Shown: positions 50,441 to 60,456 of the stretch, in pieces
Position numbering within the stretch: the stretch's first letter is position 1
How the letters are laid out: each line of letters starts with the position of its first letter
NCBI GenBank assembly: GCA_016871275.1
Contig: VFZG01000008.1
Coordinates: 1-64,000 of the forward strand
Source: Acidimicrobiia bacterium
Lineage (GTDB): Bacteria; Acidobacteriota; Vicinamibacteria; Vicinamibacterales; UBA2999
Length of the DNA stretch: 64,000 nucleotides
Reading direction: 5' to 3'
Position numbers and translations under genes: made by a program
The notes under the pieces: model-generated
What the model was told of the DNA's origin: nothing
The model's database searches: none
The model's input: only the letters and a program-made list of their open reading frames with translations

Positions 50441-53400
50441 ATGGACGAAGTCACACCTCCAGCGAGCCGTCTGGCGCGGGTGCGCGCGGCGATCGGCGCC
50501 GCGGGACGCCGGCTGTACCGCTACGGCCGGAGGTTTGCCGTGGCCATCGGTGTCGTGGTCGCGGTGCTGCTGGTGTCGCTGCTGACGATTGACCTCGGTC
50601 CGGCGGTGCGGGCGCTGGCCGAGCGCGAGGGCGGGAAGTTCCTCGAGCGCAAGATGACGATCGGCCGGCTCGGCATTCATCTGGGCAGCGGCAAGTTCGT
50701 CATCGAGAACCTGCAGATCGACGGCATGTATCCCAACGAGCCACCCTGGCTCGTGGCCAAGCGTATCGACGTCTCGCTGACGTGGAGCGCGTTGTTCCAT
50801 CGTGAGGTGCTGCTCGACTCGATCGAGATGACCGACTGGCGGATGGTGGTCGAGTCGTTCCCCGATGGCCGCCAGACATTCCCGCGCGTCACGGGGCCGC
50901 CGCGACCGCCTCGCACCGGGCCGCGGCTGCTTGTGACCACGCTCCAGCTCGTCCGCGCCCATCGCGGCGAGCTGATCGTCAACGACTATGGATCGGACTG
51001 GTACGCCGTGTGTCCCAATCTCGAGGTCGTGGTCACGAAGGCGGGCGAGTACCGGGGACAACTCAAGTACGCCGACGGCACGATCAGAATCCAGCAGTAC
51101 GAGACGATGGCAGCGGACCTGTCATCGAGCTTCAAGATCGCCGACGGCCGGCTGGTGTTCGATCGCATCGATCTGCTCACCGACGGCGCGGTCTCGAAGC
51201 TCACCGGCGTGGTGGAGCTCAATAACTGGCCCGAGCAGCTCTACCAGATCGACTCACGCGCGCAGTTTTCGAAGATGCGCGAGATTTTCTTTGCGCGAGA
51301 CACCTTTGCGCTGCACGGCGAAGGCCACTTCGTCGGCACCTTCCATTACTTTCGGGGCGGCCGCGAAGTGAAGGGCAACTTCACCAGCCCGCTGGCCGGC
51401 GTCGACGACTATCGCTTCCCGAACCTGGCGGGTTCGCTGATCTGGGTCAGGGATCGCATGGAGGTGACGCGCGCGACCGCGGACTTCTCGGGCGGCACGG
51501 CCGACTTCACCTACCTGATGGCGCCGCTCGGCAACCGCGACGTGCCGGCGCGCGCGGTGTTCGACGTCAACTATCGCGACGTCGATCTCCACGAGCTGAG
51601 CAATTTCTACCGGATGAGCGGCCTGCGCCTGGCCGGCCGCGCCAGCGGCCACAACGCGATGTCGTGGCCGCTTGGACGCTATGCCGAGCGGCGTGGATCG
51701 GGCACCGCCACGTTCACCGCCGCCGCCGATCTGCAGGGGGGGCAGCTGGCGCCGGACGCCGCCGCCAACGCGCGCGATCGCTACCTCATTGCCGGCCCCT
51801 TCAGCCGGCACACGCCGCTGACGCCGGTTCCGGTGGCGGGTCAGGTCGCCTACTCGTTCGATCCGGAGATGATGCGGTTCGAGCCCAGCCGCGTGCTCAC
51901 CGAGCACACCTACATCGAGTTCGACGGCGCCACCGCCTACGGCGAGCGCTCGAAAATGCCGTTCCGGCTGGTGAGCCGCAACTGGCAGGAGGCGGATCGG
52001 TTCCTGGCCGGCATCATGACCACGTTCGGCGCGCCGACGCGCGCCATTCCCGTCGACGGCATCGGCCGGTTCGACGGCGTGCTGCTGGGCGACTTTCGCA
52101 AGCCGCGCATCGAAGGCCGCTTCGTCGGTTCCGAGATGCTCGCCTGGGACGTCAATTGGGGTGATGTCGACGGGGATTTCGTCGTCGAGAATTCGTACGC
52201 CTACATCAGCCGCTCGTCGATCCGGAAGGACCTGTCGCGGATGGACGTGACGGGGCAGTTCGCGCTCGGCTATCCGCGCGCCGACGGCGGAGAAGAGATC
52301 GACGCCCGGATCCGCATCAGCGAGTTCCCGGTGGTGGACTTCCGCGAAGCGTTCGATCTCCAGGACTACGAAGTCGACGGCATGGCGGCCGGAGAGTTTC
52401 ACCTGACGGGCCAGTACGAGCGGCCGCACGGCTTCGGCCGCCTGGCCATATCGCGCGGCATTGCCTACGACGAGCCGTTCTCGGAAGCGACCGCAGCCCT
52501 CGATTTCTATGGCGATGGCGTGCGCCTGAATGCGATCGACCTGCGCAAGGGCGGCGGCCTGGTGACCGGCGCCGCCGACGTGAATTGGGGCGGCAGCTAC
52601 ACGTTCAGCGTCGCCGGACGCGGTATCGCCACCGACACGTTGACGCTGACGACGTTTCCCGACTATCCGCCGCTCTACGGATCGCTCGAATTCACCGCCA
52701 ACGGCGCCGGCGCGTTCGAGGAGCCGCGCTACGACGTGAAGTTCAGCGCCAGCGATCTGTTCTTCGGCGATGAGGGTGTCGGCGAGCTGACCGGCCGGCT
52801 GTCGCTGCGCGGACTGCTGCTCAGCTATGAGGTGGAGGCCGCATCGCCCCGCCTGGCCGTGTCCGGCACCGGCCGCGTCGAGTTGAACGACGAGATGGAC
52901 TCCGAGTTGTCGTTCCGTCTGCAGGATACGTCGCTCGATCCCTACCTGCGTGCCGTGCAGCCGACGTTCTCGCCGTTTGCCTCAGCCGTCGCCAGCGGCA
53001 CCATTCGCGTGGTCGGCGAGCTGTACAACCCCGATGCGTTGCGCATCGATACCAACATCGAAGCCGTCAACGTCGGCCTGCTCGACTACCGCCTCCGCAA
53101 CCAGGCACCGATCCGGCTCAGCGTCGAGCGCGAGGTGCTGCAGGTCGACGCGCTGCAGCTGGTTGGCGACGATACCGAACTCGATCTCACCGGCTCGGTC
53201 AATCTCTTCGACCAGGCGCTGACCCTGCAAGCCAACGGCGCGGCCAATCTCGCGGTGCTGCAAGGCTTCCTGCCCGACATTCGCAGTTCCGGTCGCGCCG
53301 AAGTGACGGCCCGTATTTCAGGCACGGCAGCGTCGCCGGTCGTATCCGGCCGGGCCTTGCTGGCGAATGGCCGCATGCGCAGCCTGGCGTTCCCCCACGC

Positions 53401-54562
53401 GCTCGAAGAGGTCAATGGGATCGCCTCGTTCGATGCCGACGGCGTCCGGCTGGATGGCATCACCGCGCGGCTCGGCGGCGGAGCGGTCCGCTTCGGCGGC
53501 CGCATCGGGCTCTCCGGATATCAACTGAGCGAGTTCGACGTCACCGCCAACGGCCAGGACATGAATCTCCGCTATCCCGAAGGCATGCGGTCGGTGGTCG
53601 ATGCCAGCCTGGCGCTGCAGGGGCCGGCGACCGCGCCGCTGATCACCGGCGCGGTGAACGTGAAGCGTGCCACCTGGGCGCGCGGTTTCGGAACAGCCGG
53701 CGGACTGTTCTCCGGCCTCACCGGCGGCGATCCCGCGGTGCCGACCGTCGAGGGCCAGGCAGCCCCGGCGTTCAACGTGCGGCTCGACGTGCGGTTGACC
53801 GCGCCGGCGACCTTGAACATCGACAACGATCAGGCTCGAGTCGTCGCCAGCGCCGACCTGACGATGCGCGGCACGCTCGATCGGCCGTTGGTGTTCGGCC
53901 AGGCCGAGATCGATCGCGGCGAGGTTGAGTTCGAGGGCCGCCGTTACCTCGTCACCCGCGGCACCCTGGACTTTGCCGACCCCAACCGCATTCAGCCGTT
54001 CTTCGACATCGAGGCGGAAACGCGCGTGCGCGTGCCGGGCCTGACGTATCGCGTGACCATGCGCATGGCGGGCACGATGGAGCGGATGCAGCCGCAGTTC
54101 ACGTCCGATCCGCCACTGCAGACGCTCGACATCCTCACGCTGCTGTTCAGCGACCAGGCGCCGAGTGGCGACTTCGAAGTGGCCGGCCTGCAGCGGCCGG
54201 AAGAGCGGCAGCAGCGGCTGGTGGAAGCCCGCGCCACTCGCGCGCTGACCGGCGCGCTGTCACAGGAAGTCGGCCGCGTCGTCGAGCAGACGTTTGGCGT
54301 CGACACGTTCCAGATCACGCCGTTGCTGTCGGATCCCTATCAGCAGTCGTCCACGCTGACGCTCAATCCGGCGGCGCGAGTGACGATCGGCAAACGCATC
54401 TCGAATCGCATCTTCCTGACCTACGCGCGCAGCCTGTCGTCGGCGACCAACGATCAGATCATCCTGCTCGAATTCGACGAGAGCGAGTCGTTCTCGTGGG
54501 TGCTGTCGCAGAACGAGGATCGCACCTACGCGCTCGAAGTCCGCAAGAGGCACGCCTTCTAA
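50441..54562 (+). CDS. tamB: TamB/AsmA-like envelope lipid-transport protein
   Basis: 1373 residues, start ATG 50441 (TTG 50438 possible). One N-terminal membrane helix (RRFAVAIGVVVAVLLVSLLTIDLGP) and a huge periplasmic beta-strand region. AsmA-like start (ALAEREGGKFLERKMTIGRLGIHLGSGKFVIENLQIDG). The C-terminal TamB domain includes TLDFADPNRIQPFFDIEAETRV, PPLQTLDILTLLFSDQAP, RKRHAF end. TamB-type proteins bridge inner and outer membranes and move phospholipid. A BamA-family partner follows 27 bp downstream, as TamA does for TamB. Confidence 0.9.
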   Translation: MDEVTPPASRLARVRAAIGAAGRRLYRYGRRFAVAIGVVVAVLLVSLLTIDLGPAVRALAEREGGKFLERKMTIGRLGIHLGSGKFVIENLQIDGMYPNEPPWLVAKRIDVSLTWSALFHREVLLDSIEMTDWRMVVESFPDGRQTFPRVTGPPRPPRTGPRLLVTTLQLVRAHRGELIVNDYGSDWYAVCPNLEVVVTKAGEYRGQLKYADGTIRIQQYETMAADLSSSFKIADGRLVFDRIDLLTDGAVSKLTGVVELNNWPEQLYQIDSRAQFSKMREIFFARDTFALHGEGHFVGTFHYFRGGREVKGNFTSPLAGVDDYRFPNLAGSLIWVRDRMEVTRATADFSGGTADFTYLMAPLGNRDVPARAVFDVNYRDVDLHELSNFYRMSGLRLAGRASGHNAMSWPLGRYAERRGSGTATFTAAADLQGGQLAPDAAANARDRYLIAGPFSRHTPLTPVPVAGQVAYSFDPEMMRFEPSRVLTEHTYIEFDGATAYGERSKMPFRLVSRNWQEADRFLAGIMTTFGAPTRAIPVDGIGRFDGVLLGDFRKPRIEGRFVGSEMLAWDVNWGDVDGDFVVENSYAYISRSSIRKDLSRMDVTGQFALGYPRADGGEEIDARIRISEFPVVDFREAFDLQDYEVDGMAAGEFHLTGQYERPHGFGRLAISRGIAYDEPFSEATAALDFYGDGVRLNAIDLRKGGGLVTGAADVNWGGSYTFSVAGRGIATDTLTLTTFPDYPPLYGSLEFTANGAGAFEEPRYDVKFSASDLFFGDEGVGELTGRLSLRGLLLSYEVEAASPRLAVSGTGRVELNDEMDSELSFRLQDTSLDPYLRAVQPTFSPFASAVASGTIRVVGELYNPDALRIDTNIEAVNVGLLDYRLRNQAPIRLSVEREVLQVDALQLVGDDTELDLTGSVNLFDQALTLQANGAANLAVLQGFLPDIRSSGRAEVTARISGTAASPVVSGRALLANGRMRSLAFPHALEEVNGIASFDADGVRLDGITARLGGGAVRFGGRIGLSGYQLSEFDVTANGQDMNLRYPEGMRSVVDASLALQGPATAPLITGAVNVKRATWARGFGTAGGLFSGLTGGDPAVPTVEGQAAPAFNVRLDVRLTAPATLNIDNDQARVVASADLTMRGTLDRPLVFGQAEIDRGEVEFEGRRYLVTRGTLDFADPNRIQPFFDIEAETRVRVPGLTYRVTMRMAGTMERMQPQFTSDPPLQTLDILTLLFSDQAPSGDFEVAGLQRPEERQQRLVEARATRALTGALSQEVGRVVEQTFGVDTFQITPLLSDPYQQSSTLTLNPAARVTIGKRISNRIFLTYARSLSSATNDQIILLEFDESESFSWVLSQNEDRTYALEVRKRHAF

Positions 54563-54589
54563 TGGCCGCAGCACACCCAGACACCACAC

Positions 54590-57559
54590 ATGCTTAAGGC
54601 GGCGTGCTATGCGTGCCTGCTGCTGGCGGCCGCCCCGGCGCACGCGCAACCGCTCGGCCGCATCATCACCGACGTTCGCGTCGACATGGCCGGAGTGCCG
54701 GCCGCTGACGCCGCGGTGCTCGAGCTGATCGAAACGCGGGTTGGCGAGCCGCTCGACATGCACAGCATTCGCCGCACCATCGACCACCTGGTGGGGCTCG
54801 GACGCTTCGAGGATGTGCGCGTGCTCGCCACCGCCACCGAGCCCGGCGTGTCGCTGCGCTGGCCGCTCGTGCCGGTGCGGCGCATCAGCAGGATCAGGGT
54901 CACCGGCGCCACCAGGTTGTCTGCGTCGGCCGTCCGCACCGAGCTCGCCGAGCGGTTTGGCGCGATGCCGTCCGCCAATCGCGTCAACGACATGGTCGCG
55001 CGCCTGCAGGCGTTCTATGCCGATCGCGGTTTCCCGGCGGCGGCGATCCGGCCCCGGCTGCTGGACGACGAACAGCGCCCGGAGCAGACCGAGCTGGTGA
55101 TCGACATCGAGGCCGGCGATCGCGTCACGGTGGGATCGGCCGCGGTGACCGGATCGCCGCTGGAGCCCGACGCCGACGTGCTCCGGCAACTCGGCCTGCT
55201 GCCGGGACGGCCCTTCGACCAGCCCGCCATCGATGCGCGGCTCGCGTCGTACGAGGAGTCGCTCCGCGAGCGTGGCTACTATCAGGCCAGGGTCCGGACC
55301 TCCCACCTGCCCGCCGACCAGCGGACCATGGCACTGACCATCGCGGTCGAACCCGGTCCCCGCGTACGGCTGGTGTTTGCCGGCGATCCGCTGCCAGGCG
55401 GCGACCCCGAACGCTGGGTCCCGATCCGCGCCGAACGCTCGGTGGATCAGGATCTGCTCGACGACGCCAGCCAGCGAATCGAGACCGCGTTCCGGCAGCA
55501 GGGCTATCGCAACGCGCGCGCACCCTACACGCGTGCCGAGCAGGCGGGCGAGCTGGTCATCACCTTTACGATCGACCGCGGGCCGCTGCATCGCATCGAA
55601 TCCATCGAGGTGCGCGGCAACGTCAGGATTCCGCACGCCGATCTCGCGCCGCTGCTGCAACTGAAACCCGGCGAACCCCTGGACGATCAACGCGTGTCGC
55701 TGGTCGGCAACGCGATCGCGGTGCTGTACACCGTGCGCGGCTTCACCGAAGCCGCCGTCAACCACACGCTGGAGGTCCTGCCGGAGGCCATGGCGTCGGG
55801 CCTCGCCTACCGGCCGGTGGCGATCCGGTTCACGATTGAAGAGGGCATCCAGACCATCGTCAAGGCCGTGACCTTTCAGGGGCCCGCCGCCTCGCTCGAG
55901 CAGGTGCTGCGCTCGCAGACCGGGCTGGCTGGCGGCAAGCCGTTCTACCGGGTGCAGCAGTCGGTGGATCGCGACGCCATCGCGCGCACCTACCGGAACC
56001 TTGGCTACCAATCGGCCAGGGTGACATCGCAGCTGAACTTCGAGGACCAGCGCCAGTCGGTGTCGCTGGTCTGGACCATCGAGCCGGGCGATCAGGTCAC
56101 CGTCGATCGCGTGCTGATCAACGGCGGCCTGCGCTTCAACCCCAGCCTGATCCGCCGCGAACTGCGGATTGCTGCCGGCGATCCCATGAACGACGACGCG
56201 CTGCTGGAGAGCCAGCGCAACCTCGCGTCGCTCGGCCTGTTTCGCCGCGTGCGCATCACCGAAGTGCCGCGCAGCGGGTCGCTCAGCCGGGACGTGCTGG
56301 TCGTGCTCGAAGAGGCCGACAGCACCACGATTGATTACGGCGGCGGCATTGAAGTGAGCGGCATCGGCGGCCGCGACGACGATGGCGGCGCGACCGACAA
56401 GATCGACGTCGGCCCGCGAGGTTTCTTCAGCATCAGCCGCCGCAACCTGTGGGGCAAGAACCGCTCGGTCACGCTGTTCGGACGGGTGACCGTGCGCAGC
56501 CGCGAGCCCGCGGCCAGCAACACCGACCCCACCGACACCGGCGGCTACGGCTTCAACGACTATCGCGGCGTGTTCACGTTCCGCGAACCGCGCGCCTACG
56601 GCACCAGCGGCGACGCCCAGTTCACCGCGTTCGTGGAGCAGAGCCGCCGCACCAGCTTCACGTTCAATCGCAAGGGCGTCACGACCGACTACGCCCGCCG
56701 GCTGGGCGCGTTCACGTTCACCGGCCGCTACGGCTACGACTACACGAAGATTTTCGACGACCAGATCGCGGCCGACGACCAGCTGCTGATCGATCGCCTC
56801 TTCCCGCAGGTCAAGCTGTCGAAGTTCCAGGGCGGCCTGTCGCGCGATTCGCGCGACGACGTGCTCGATCCGCAGCGCGGCGCGGTGATCGGCATCGACG
56901 GGTCGGTGGCGGCCAAGGCGTACGGTTCGGAAGTCGGATTCGTCAAGACCTTCCTGCAGGGGTTCGTCTACCGCCGCCTGCCAGGTCGCGGCGTGGTCCT
57001 CGCGGCGGGGGCGCGGCTGGGCGTGGCGGTGGGTTTCGCGCAGGAGGTGCCGCCGCCGGCCGAAATCGCCGGACGTCGCCACCGCGACGGGGAGCAGGCT
57101 CAGTCCCGTGGCGCGGGCGCGTTGCCGAACGACGGCGATCGCGCCGGCGTGTTTCCGACCGTGATTCGCGAGCTGCCGGCGAGCGAGCGGTTCTTCGCCG
57201 GCGGCGACACCACGGTTCGTGGCTTTGCGCTCGACCGGCTGGGCACCGCTCTCACCCTGGATGAGGACGGCTTTCCCAAAGGCGGAAACGGCCTGGCGAT
57301 CGTCAACCTCGAAGCACGCGCGCCGTATTGGAAGAACCTGCAGTTTGTGTGGTTCCTCGATGCCGGCAACGTGTTCGCGAAGGTGACCGACATCCGGTTG
57401 AACGAATTGCGCATGTCGAGTGGCCTGGGCTTCCGCTACCGATCGCCGATTGGGCCGCTGCGGGTCGACTGGGGCTGGAAGCTGAGCACGCGATTGCTGC
57501 TCACCGGCGGCCGCGAGCGCTCGAACGTGCTGCATATTTCGCTGGGGCAGGCGTTCTGA
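54590..57559 (+). CDS. bamA: BamA/TamA (Omp85)-family outer-membrane protein with about seven POTRA domains
   Basis: 989 residues, signal peptide to PAHA-QP. By eye the region 25-590 contains seven POTRA-like units, with starts such as ISRIRVTGATRLS, VGSAAVTGSPL, RIESIEVRGNVRI, VKAVTFQGPAAS and VDRVLINGGLRF. E. coli BamA has five and TamA three. The C-terminal barrel has RNLWGKNRSVTLFGR, the loop-6 lock motif TTVRGFALDRLG, FVWFLDAGNVFAKV and ends GQAF with a terminal Phe. It inserts outer-membrane proteins or partners TamB. BamA versus TamA is not settled; the tamB neighbour favours a TamA-like role. Confidence 0.88.
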   Translation: MLKAACYACLLLAAAPAHAQPLGRIITDVRVDMAGVPAADAAVLELIETRVGEPLDMHSIRRTIDHLVGLGRFEDVRVLATATEPGVSLRWPLVPVRRISRIRVTGATRLSASAVRTELAERFGAMPSANRVNDMVARLQAFYADRGFPAAAIRPRLLDDEQRPEQTELVIDIEAGDRVTVGSAAVTGSPLEPDADVLRQLGLLPGRPFDQPAIDARLASYEESLRERGYYQARVRTSHLPADQRTMALTIAVEPGPRVRLVFAGDPLPGGDPERWVPIRAERSVDQDLLDDASQRIETAFRQQGYRNARAPYTRAEQAGELVITFTIDRGPLHRIESIEVRGNVRIPHADLAPLLQLKPGEPLDDQRVSLVGNAIAVLYTVRGFTEAAVNHTLEVLPEAMASGLAYRPVAIRFTIEEGIQTIVKAVTFQGPAASLEQVLRSQTGLAGGKPFYRVQQSVDRDAIARTYRNLGYQSARVTSQLNFEDQRQSVSLVWTIEPGDQVTVDRVLINGGLRFNPSLIRRELRIAAGDPMNDDALLESQRNLASLGLFRRVRITEVPRSGSLSRDVLVVLEEADSTTIDYGGGIEVSGIGGRDDDGGATDKIDVGPRGFFSISRRNLWGKNRSVTLFGRVTVRSREPAASNTDPTDTGGYGFNDYRGVFTFREPRAYGTSGDAQFTAFVEQSRRTSFTFNRKGVTTDYARRLGAFTFTGRYGYDYTKIFDDQIAADDQLLIDRLFPQVKLSKFQGGLSRDSRDDVLDPQRGAVIGIDGSVAAKAYGSEVGFVKTFLQGFVYRRLPGRGVVLAAGARLGVAVGFAQEVPPPAEIAGRRHRDGEQAQSRGAGALPNDGDRAGVFPTVIRELPASERFFAGGDTTVRGFALDRLGTALTLDEDGFPKGGNGLAIVNLEARAPYWKNLQFVWFLDAGNVFAKVTDIRLNELRMSSGLGFRYRSPIGPLRVDWGWKLSTRLLLTGGRERSNVLHISLGQAF

Positions 57560-58191
57560 TGGCGCTGCTCGCTCTGCTCGTCGTGCTGATCGGGGATCAC
57601 GGATCAGGGATCAGGGAGCAGGGATTGGCCGCTCAGGAACTGCTGGACCGGACGCTGGCACTGGTCGGTGGGCAGCCAATCACATTGAGCGACGCGCGCG
57701 CCGCCATCGCCCTGGGGCTCGTCGGTGCCGGCGGATCGGCCGATCCCATCGCGGGCGTCACCGCGCAGCTGGTCGATCGCGAATTGATCCTGCGGGAGGT
57801 CCAGCGCTACGCGCCACCGACGCCGCCGGATACGGCCATCGACGCGCGACTCGATGAGGTCAGGGCCCGCTACCCGGACCGCGACGCCCTGGCGCGGGTG
57901 CTGAATGCGCACGGCCTGACAGAGGCACGGCTGCGTGCCTGGCTGCGCGATGATCTGAGGACGCAGGCCTACTTGTCGCAACGATTCGCATCAGCGAGTG
58001 CGCCGACCGACGCCGAAGTGTTGCAGGCCTATACCCGCGGCCGGGCTGAGTTCGACAAGGCGGGCAGGTCGTTCACACAGGCCGAACCGATCGTGCGCGA
58101 GCGTCTGGCCGCCGCGCGCCGCCGGGAGCTGATCGCTGACTGGGTGTCGGACCTCAGGCGGCGAACCGATGTGGTGATCCTGCAACGCTGA
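57559..58191 (+). CDS. SurA/PpiD-like chaperone domain protein without PPIase domain
   Basis: 210 residues; ATG overlaps the Omp85 stop (TGATG). Hydrophobic N-terminus MALLALLVVLIG, then a repeat-coded GDHGSGIREQG. Next is the SurA N-terminal chaperone fold: LDRTLALVGGQPITLSDARAAIALG, AQLVDRELILREVQRY, PPDTAIDARLDEVRARYPDRDALARVL, GLTEARLRAWLRDDLRTQAYLSQRF, and a final helix (SFTQAEPIVRERLAAARRRELIADWV). The parvulin domain is missing. The repeat lies in the signal peptide/early mature part, so export may be affected. Confidence 0.78.
   Translation: MALLALLVVLIGDHGSGIREQGLAAQELLDRTLALVGGQPITLSDARAAIALGLVGAGGSADPIAGVTAQLVDRELILREVQRYAPPTPPDTAIDARLDEVRARYPDRDALARVLNAHGLTEARLRAWLRDDLRTQAYLSQRFASASAPTDAEVLQAYTRGRAEFDKAGRSFTQAEPIVRERLAAARRRELIADWVSDLRRRTDVVILQR
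57589..57626 (+). repeat. GATC-type tandem repeat inside the surA-like gene
   Basis: GATCGGGGATCACGGATCAGGGATCAGGGAGCAGGGA, in frame, coding IGDHGSGIREQG right after the hydrophobic leader. Fourth copy of the family. Confidence 0.88.
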
Positions 58192-58223
58192 CGGCCCGGC
58201 GCTGCCGGCGGCAGCCCGGCTGC

Positions 58224-58997
58224 TCACCGCAGAACAATCTTCAGCAGCTCAGCGCTGTTGAACAGCGAATGGCTCACGATCGGGCCGAGCGCGCTGCCGC
58301 GGATCAGGTACATGCTCCCCCACAGCGCCCCCAGGGCGCCGGTGATGATCGCCGCATCGTTGCCCTGCAGCGTATGCCCGAGGCCGAAGGCGATGCTGCA
58401 GATCAGCAACCCCTGCCACCGGCGGCCGAGATCGTGCGTGAAGCGATGGAGCAGGAACGCCCGCTGCAGTTCTTCACGCACGCCGCCGGCGACGATTGCG
58501 ACGAACAGGAACACCCAGACGCCGGATGGCGTGCGGAGCAGGGTCTCGAGCGGGTTGTTAGGGACGTTGTGCAGCTGGGGAGCGAAGCGCATGACGGCCG
58601 CCATCAGCACCAGCACCACGGTCAGGACGAACGGCACCGACAGCACGCCGCACGCAGCTTCGGCGAGGGCCGGGCGGCCGCCGAAGAACACGTCGAGCGG
58701 CCGTTCGCCGCGGCGTATCAGCAGCGCGACGATCAGCGTCAGCAGCATCACGGTGTCAAGCAGCGACAGCGCGAAGACGAAACGGGGCGACAGTGACTGG
58801 TCGGGGCCGGTTGGCGCCAAGCCAACGGCCATCAACAGGCCGCCGACCATGATCTGCGTCGGGTACCCGGAGCAAAGAAGTATTTCGGCCCAGATCGCGG
58901 CTGGTCTCGGTCCCAGGGCCACATACGGCACCGAATGCCCGGAACTATCACGTGGCTGAGGCGTCACCGCCCCGCTGGCTCTGTCGTCTTCCGTCAT
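58224..58997 (-). CDS. CPBP-family intramembrane metalloprotease-like protein
   Basis: 257 residues, about seven membrane helices. C-terminal CPBP (Abi) region: GGVREELQRAFLLHRF, CSIAFGLGHTLQGNDAAIITGALGALWG and GPIVSHSLFNSAELLKI. Conserved Glu-Glu, His in GLGH and His-Asn in SHSLFN are present; the EExxxR motif reads EELQR (one residue shorter), so activity is uncertain. CPBP enzymes are Rce1-like proteases, often with roles in bacteriocin immunity or envelope regulation. Alone, divergent from the NtrC-type gene. Confidence 0.75.
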   Translation of the reverse strand: MTEDDRASGAVTPQPRDSSGHSVPYVALGPRPAAIWAEILLCSGYPTQIMVGGLLMAVGLAPTGPDQSLSPRFVFALSLLDTVMLLTLIVALLIRRGERPLDVFFGGRPALAEAACGVLSVPFVLTVVLVLMAAVMRFAPQLHNVPNNPLETLLRTPSGVWVFLFVAIVAGGVREELQRAFLLHRFTHDLGRRWQGLLICSIAFGLGHTLQGNDAAIITGALGALWGSMYLIRGSALGPIVSHSLFNSAELLKIVLR

Positions 58998-58999
58998 CT

Positions 59000-59040
59000 G
59001 TGATTTCTGTGCCTTCTGCGGCCCTGGGACTTCTGTGGCC
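59000..59040 (-). repeat. CACAGAAGG-type repeat between CPBP and NtrC-type genes
   Basis: On the minus strand GCCACAGAAGTCCCAGGGCCGCAGAAGGCACAGAAATCAC. Related to 638-682, which also carries CAGGGCCGC next to CACAGAAGG. Confidence 0.6.
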
Positions 59041-59045
59041 GATGA

Positions 59046-59051
59046 TAGATT
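59046..59051 (+). promoter_or_regulatory. TAGATT -10-like element before the second NtrC-type gene
   Basis: GATAGATTAAAAAAGC-GTG. It ends 8 nt before the GTG start. No Shine-Dalgarno sequence. Confidence 0.35.
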
Positions 59052-59059
59052 AAAAAAGC

Positions 59060-60451
<1,392 letters not shown>

Positions 60452-60456
60452 CGGTC

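Noticed and set aside
54260-57535. 1091-aa antisense ORF
   Set aside because: Exact shadow of the Omp85 gene; Arg/His/Ala/Asp-rich text with no domain. Long antisense ORFs are expected at this GC content.
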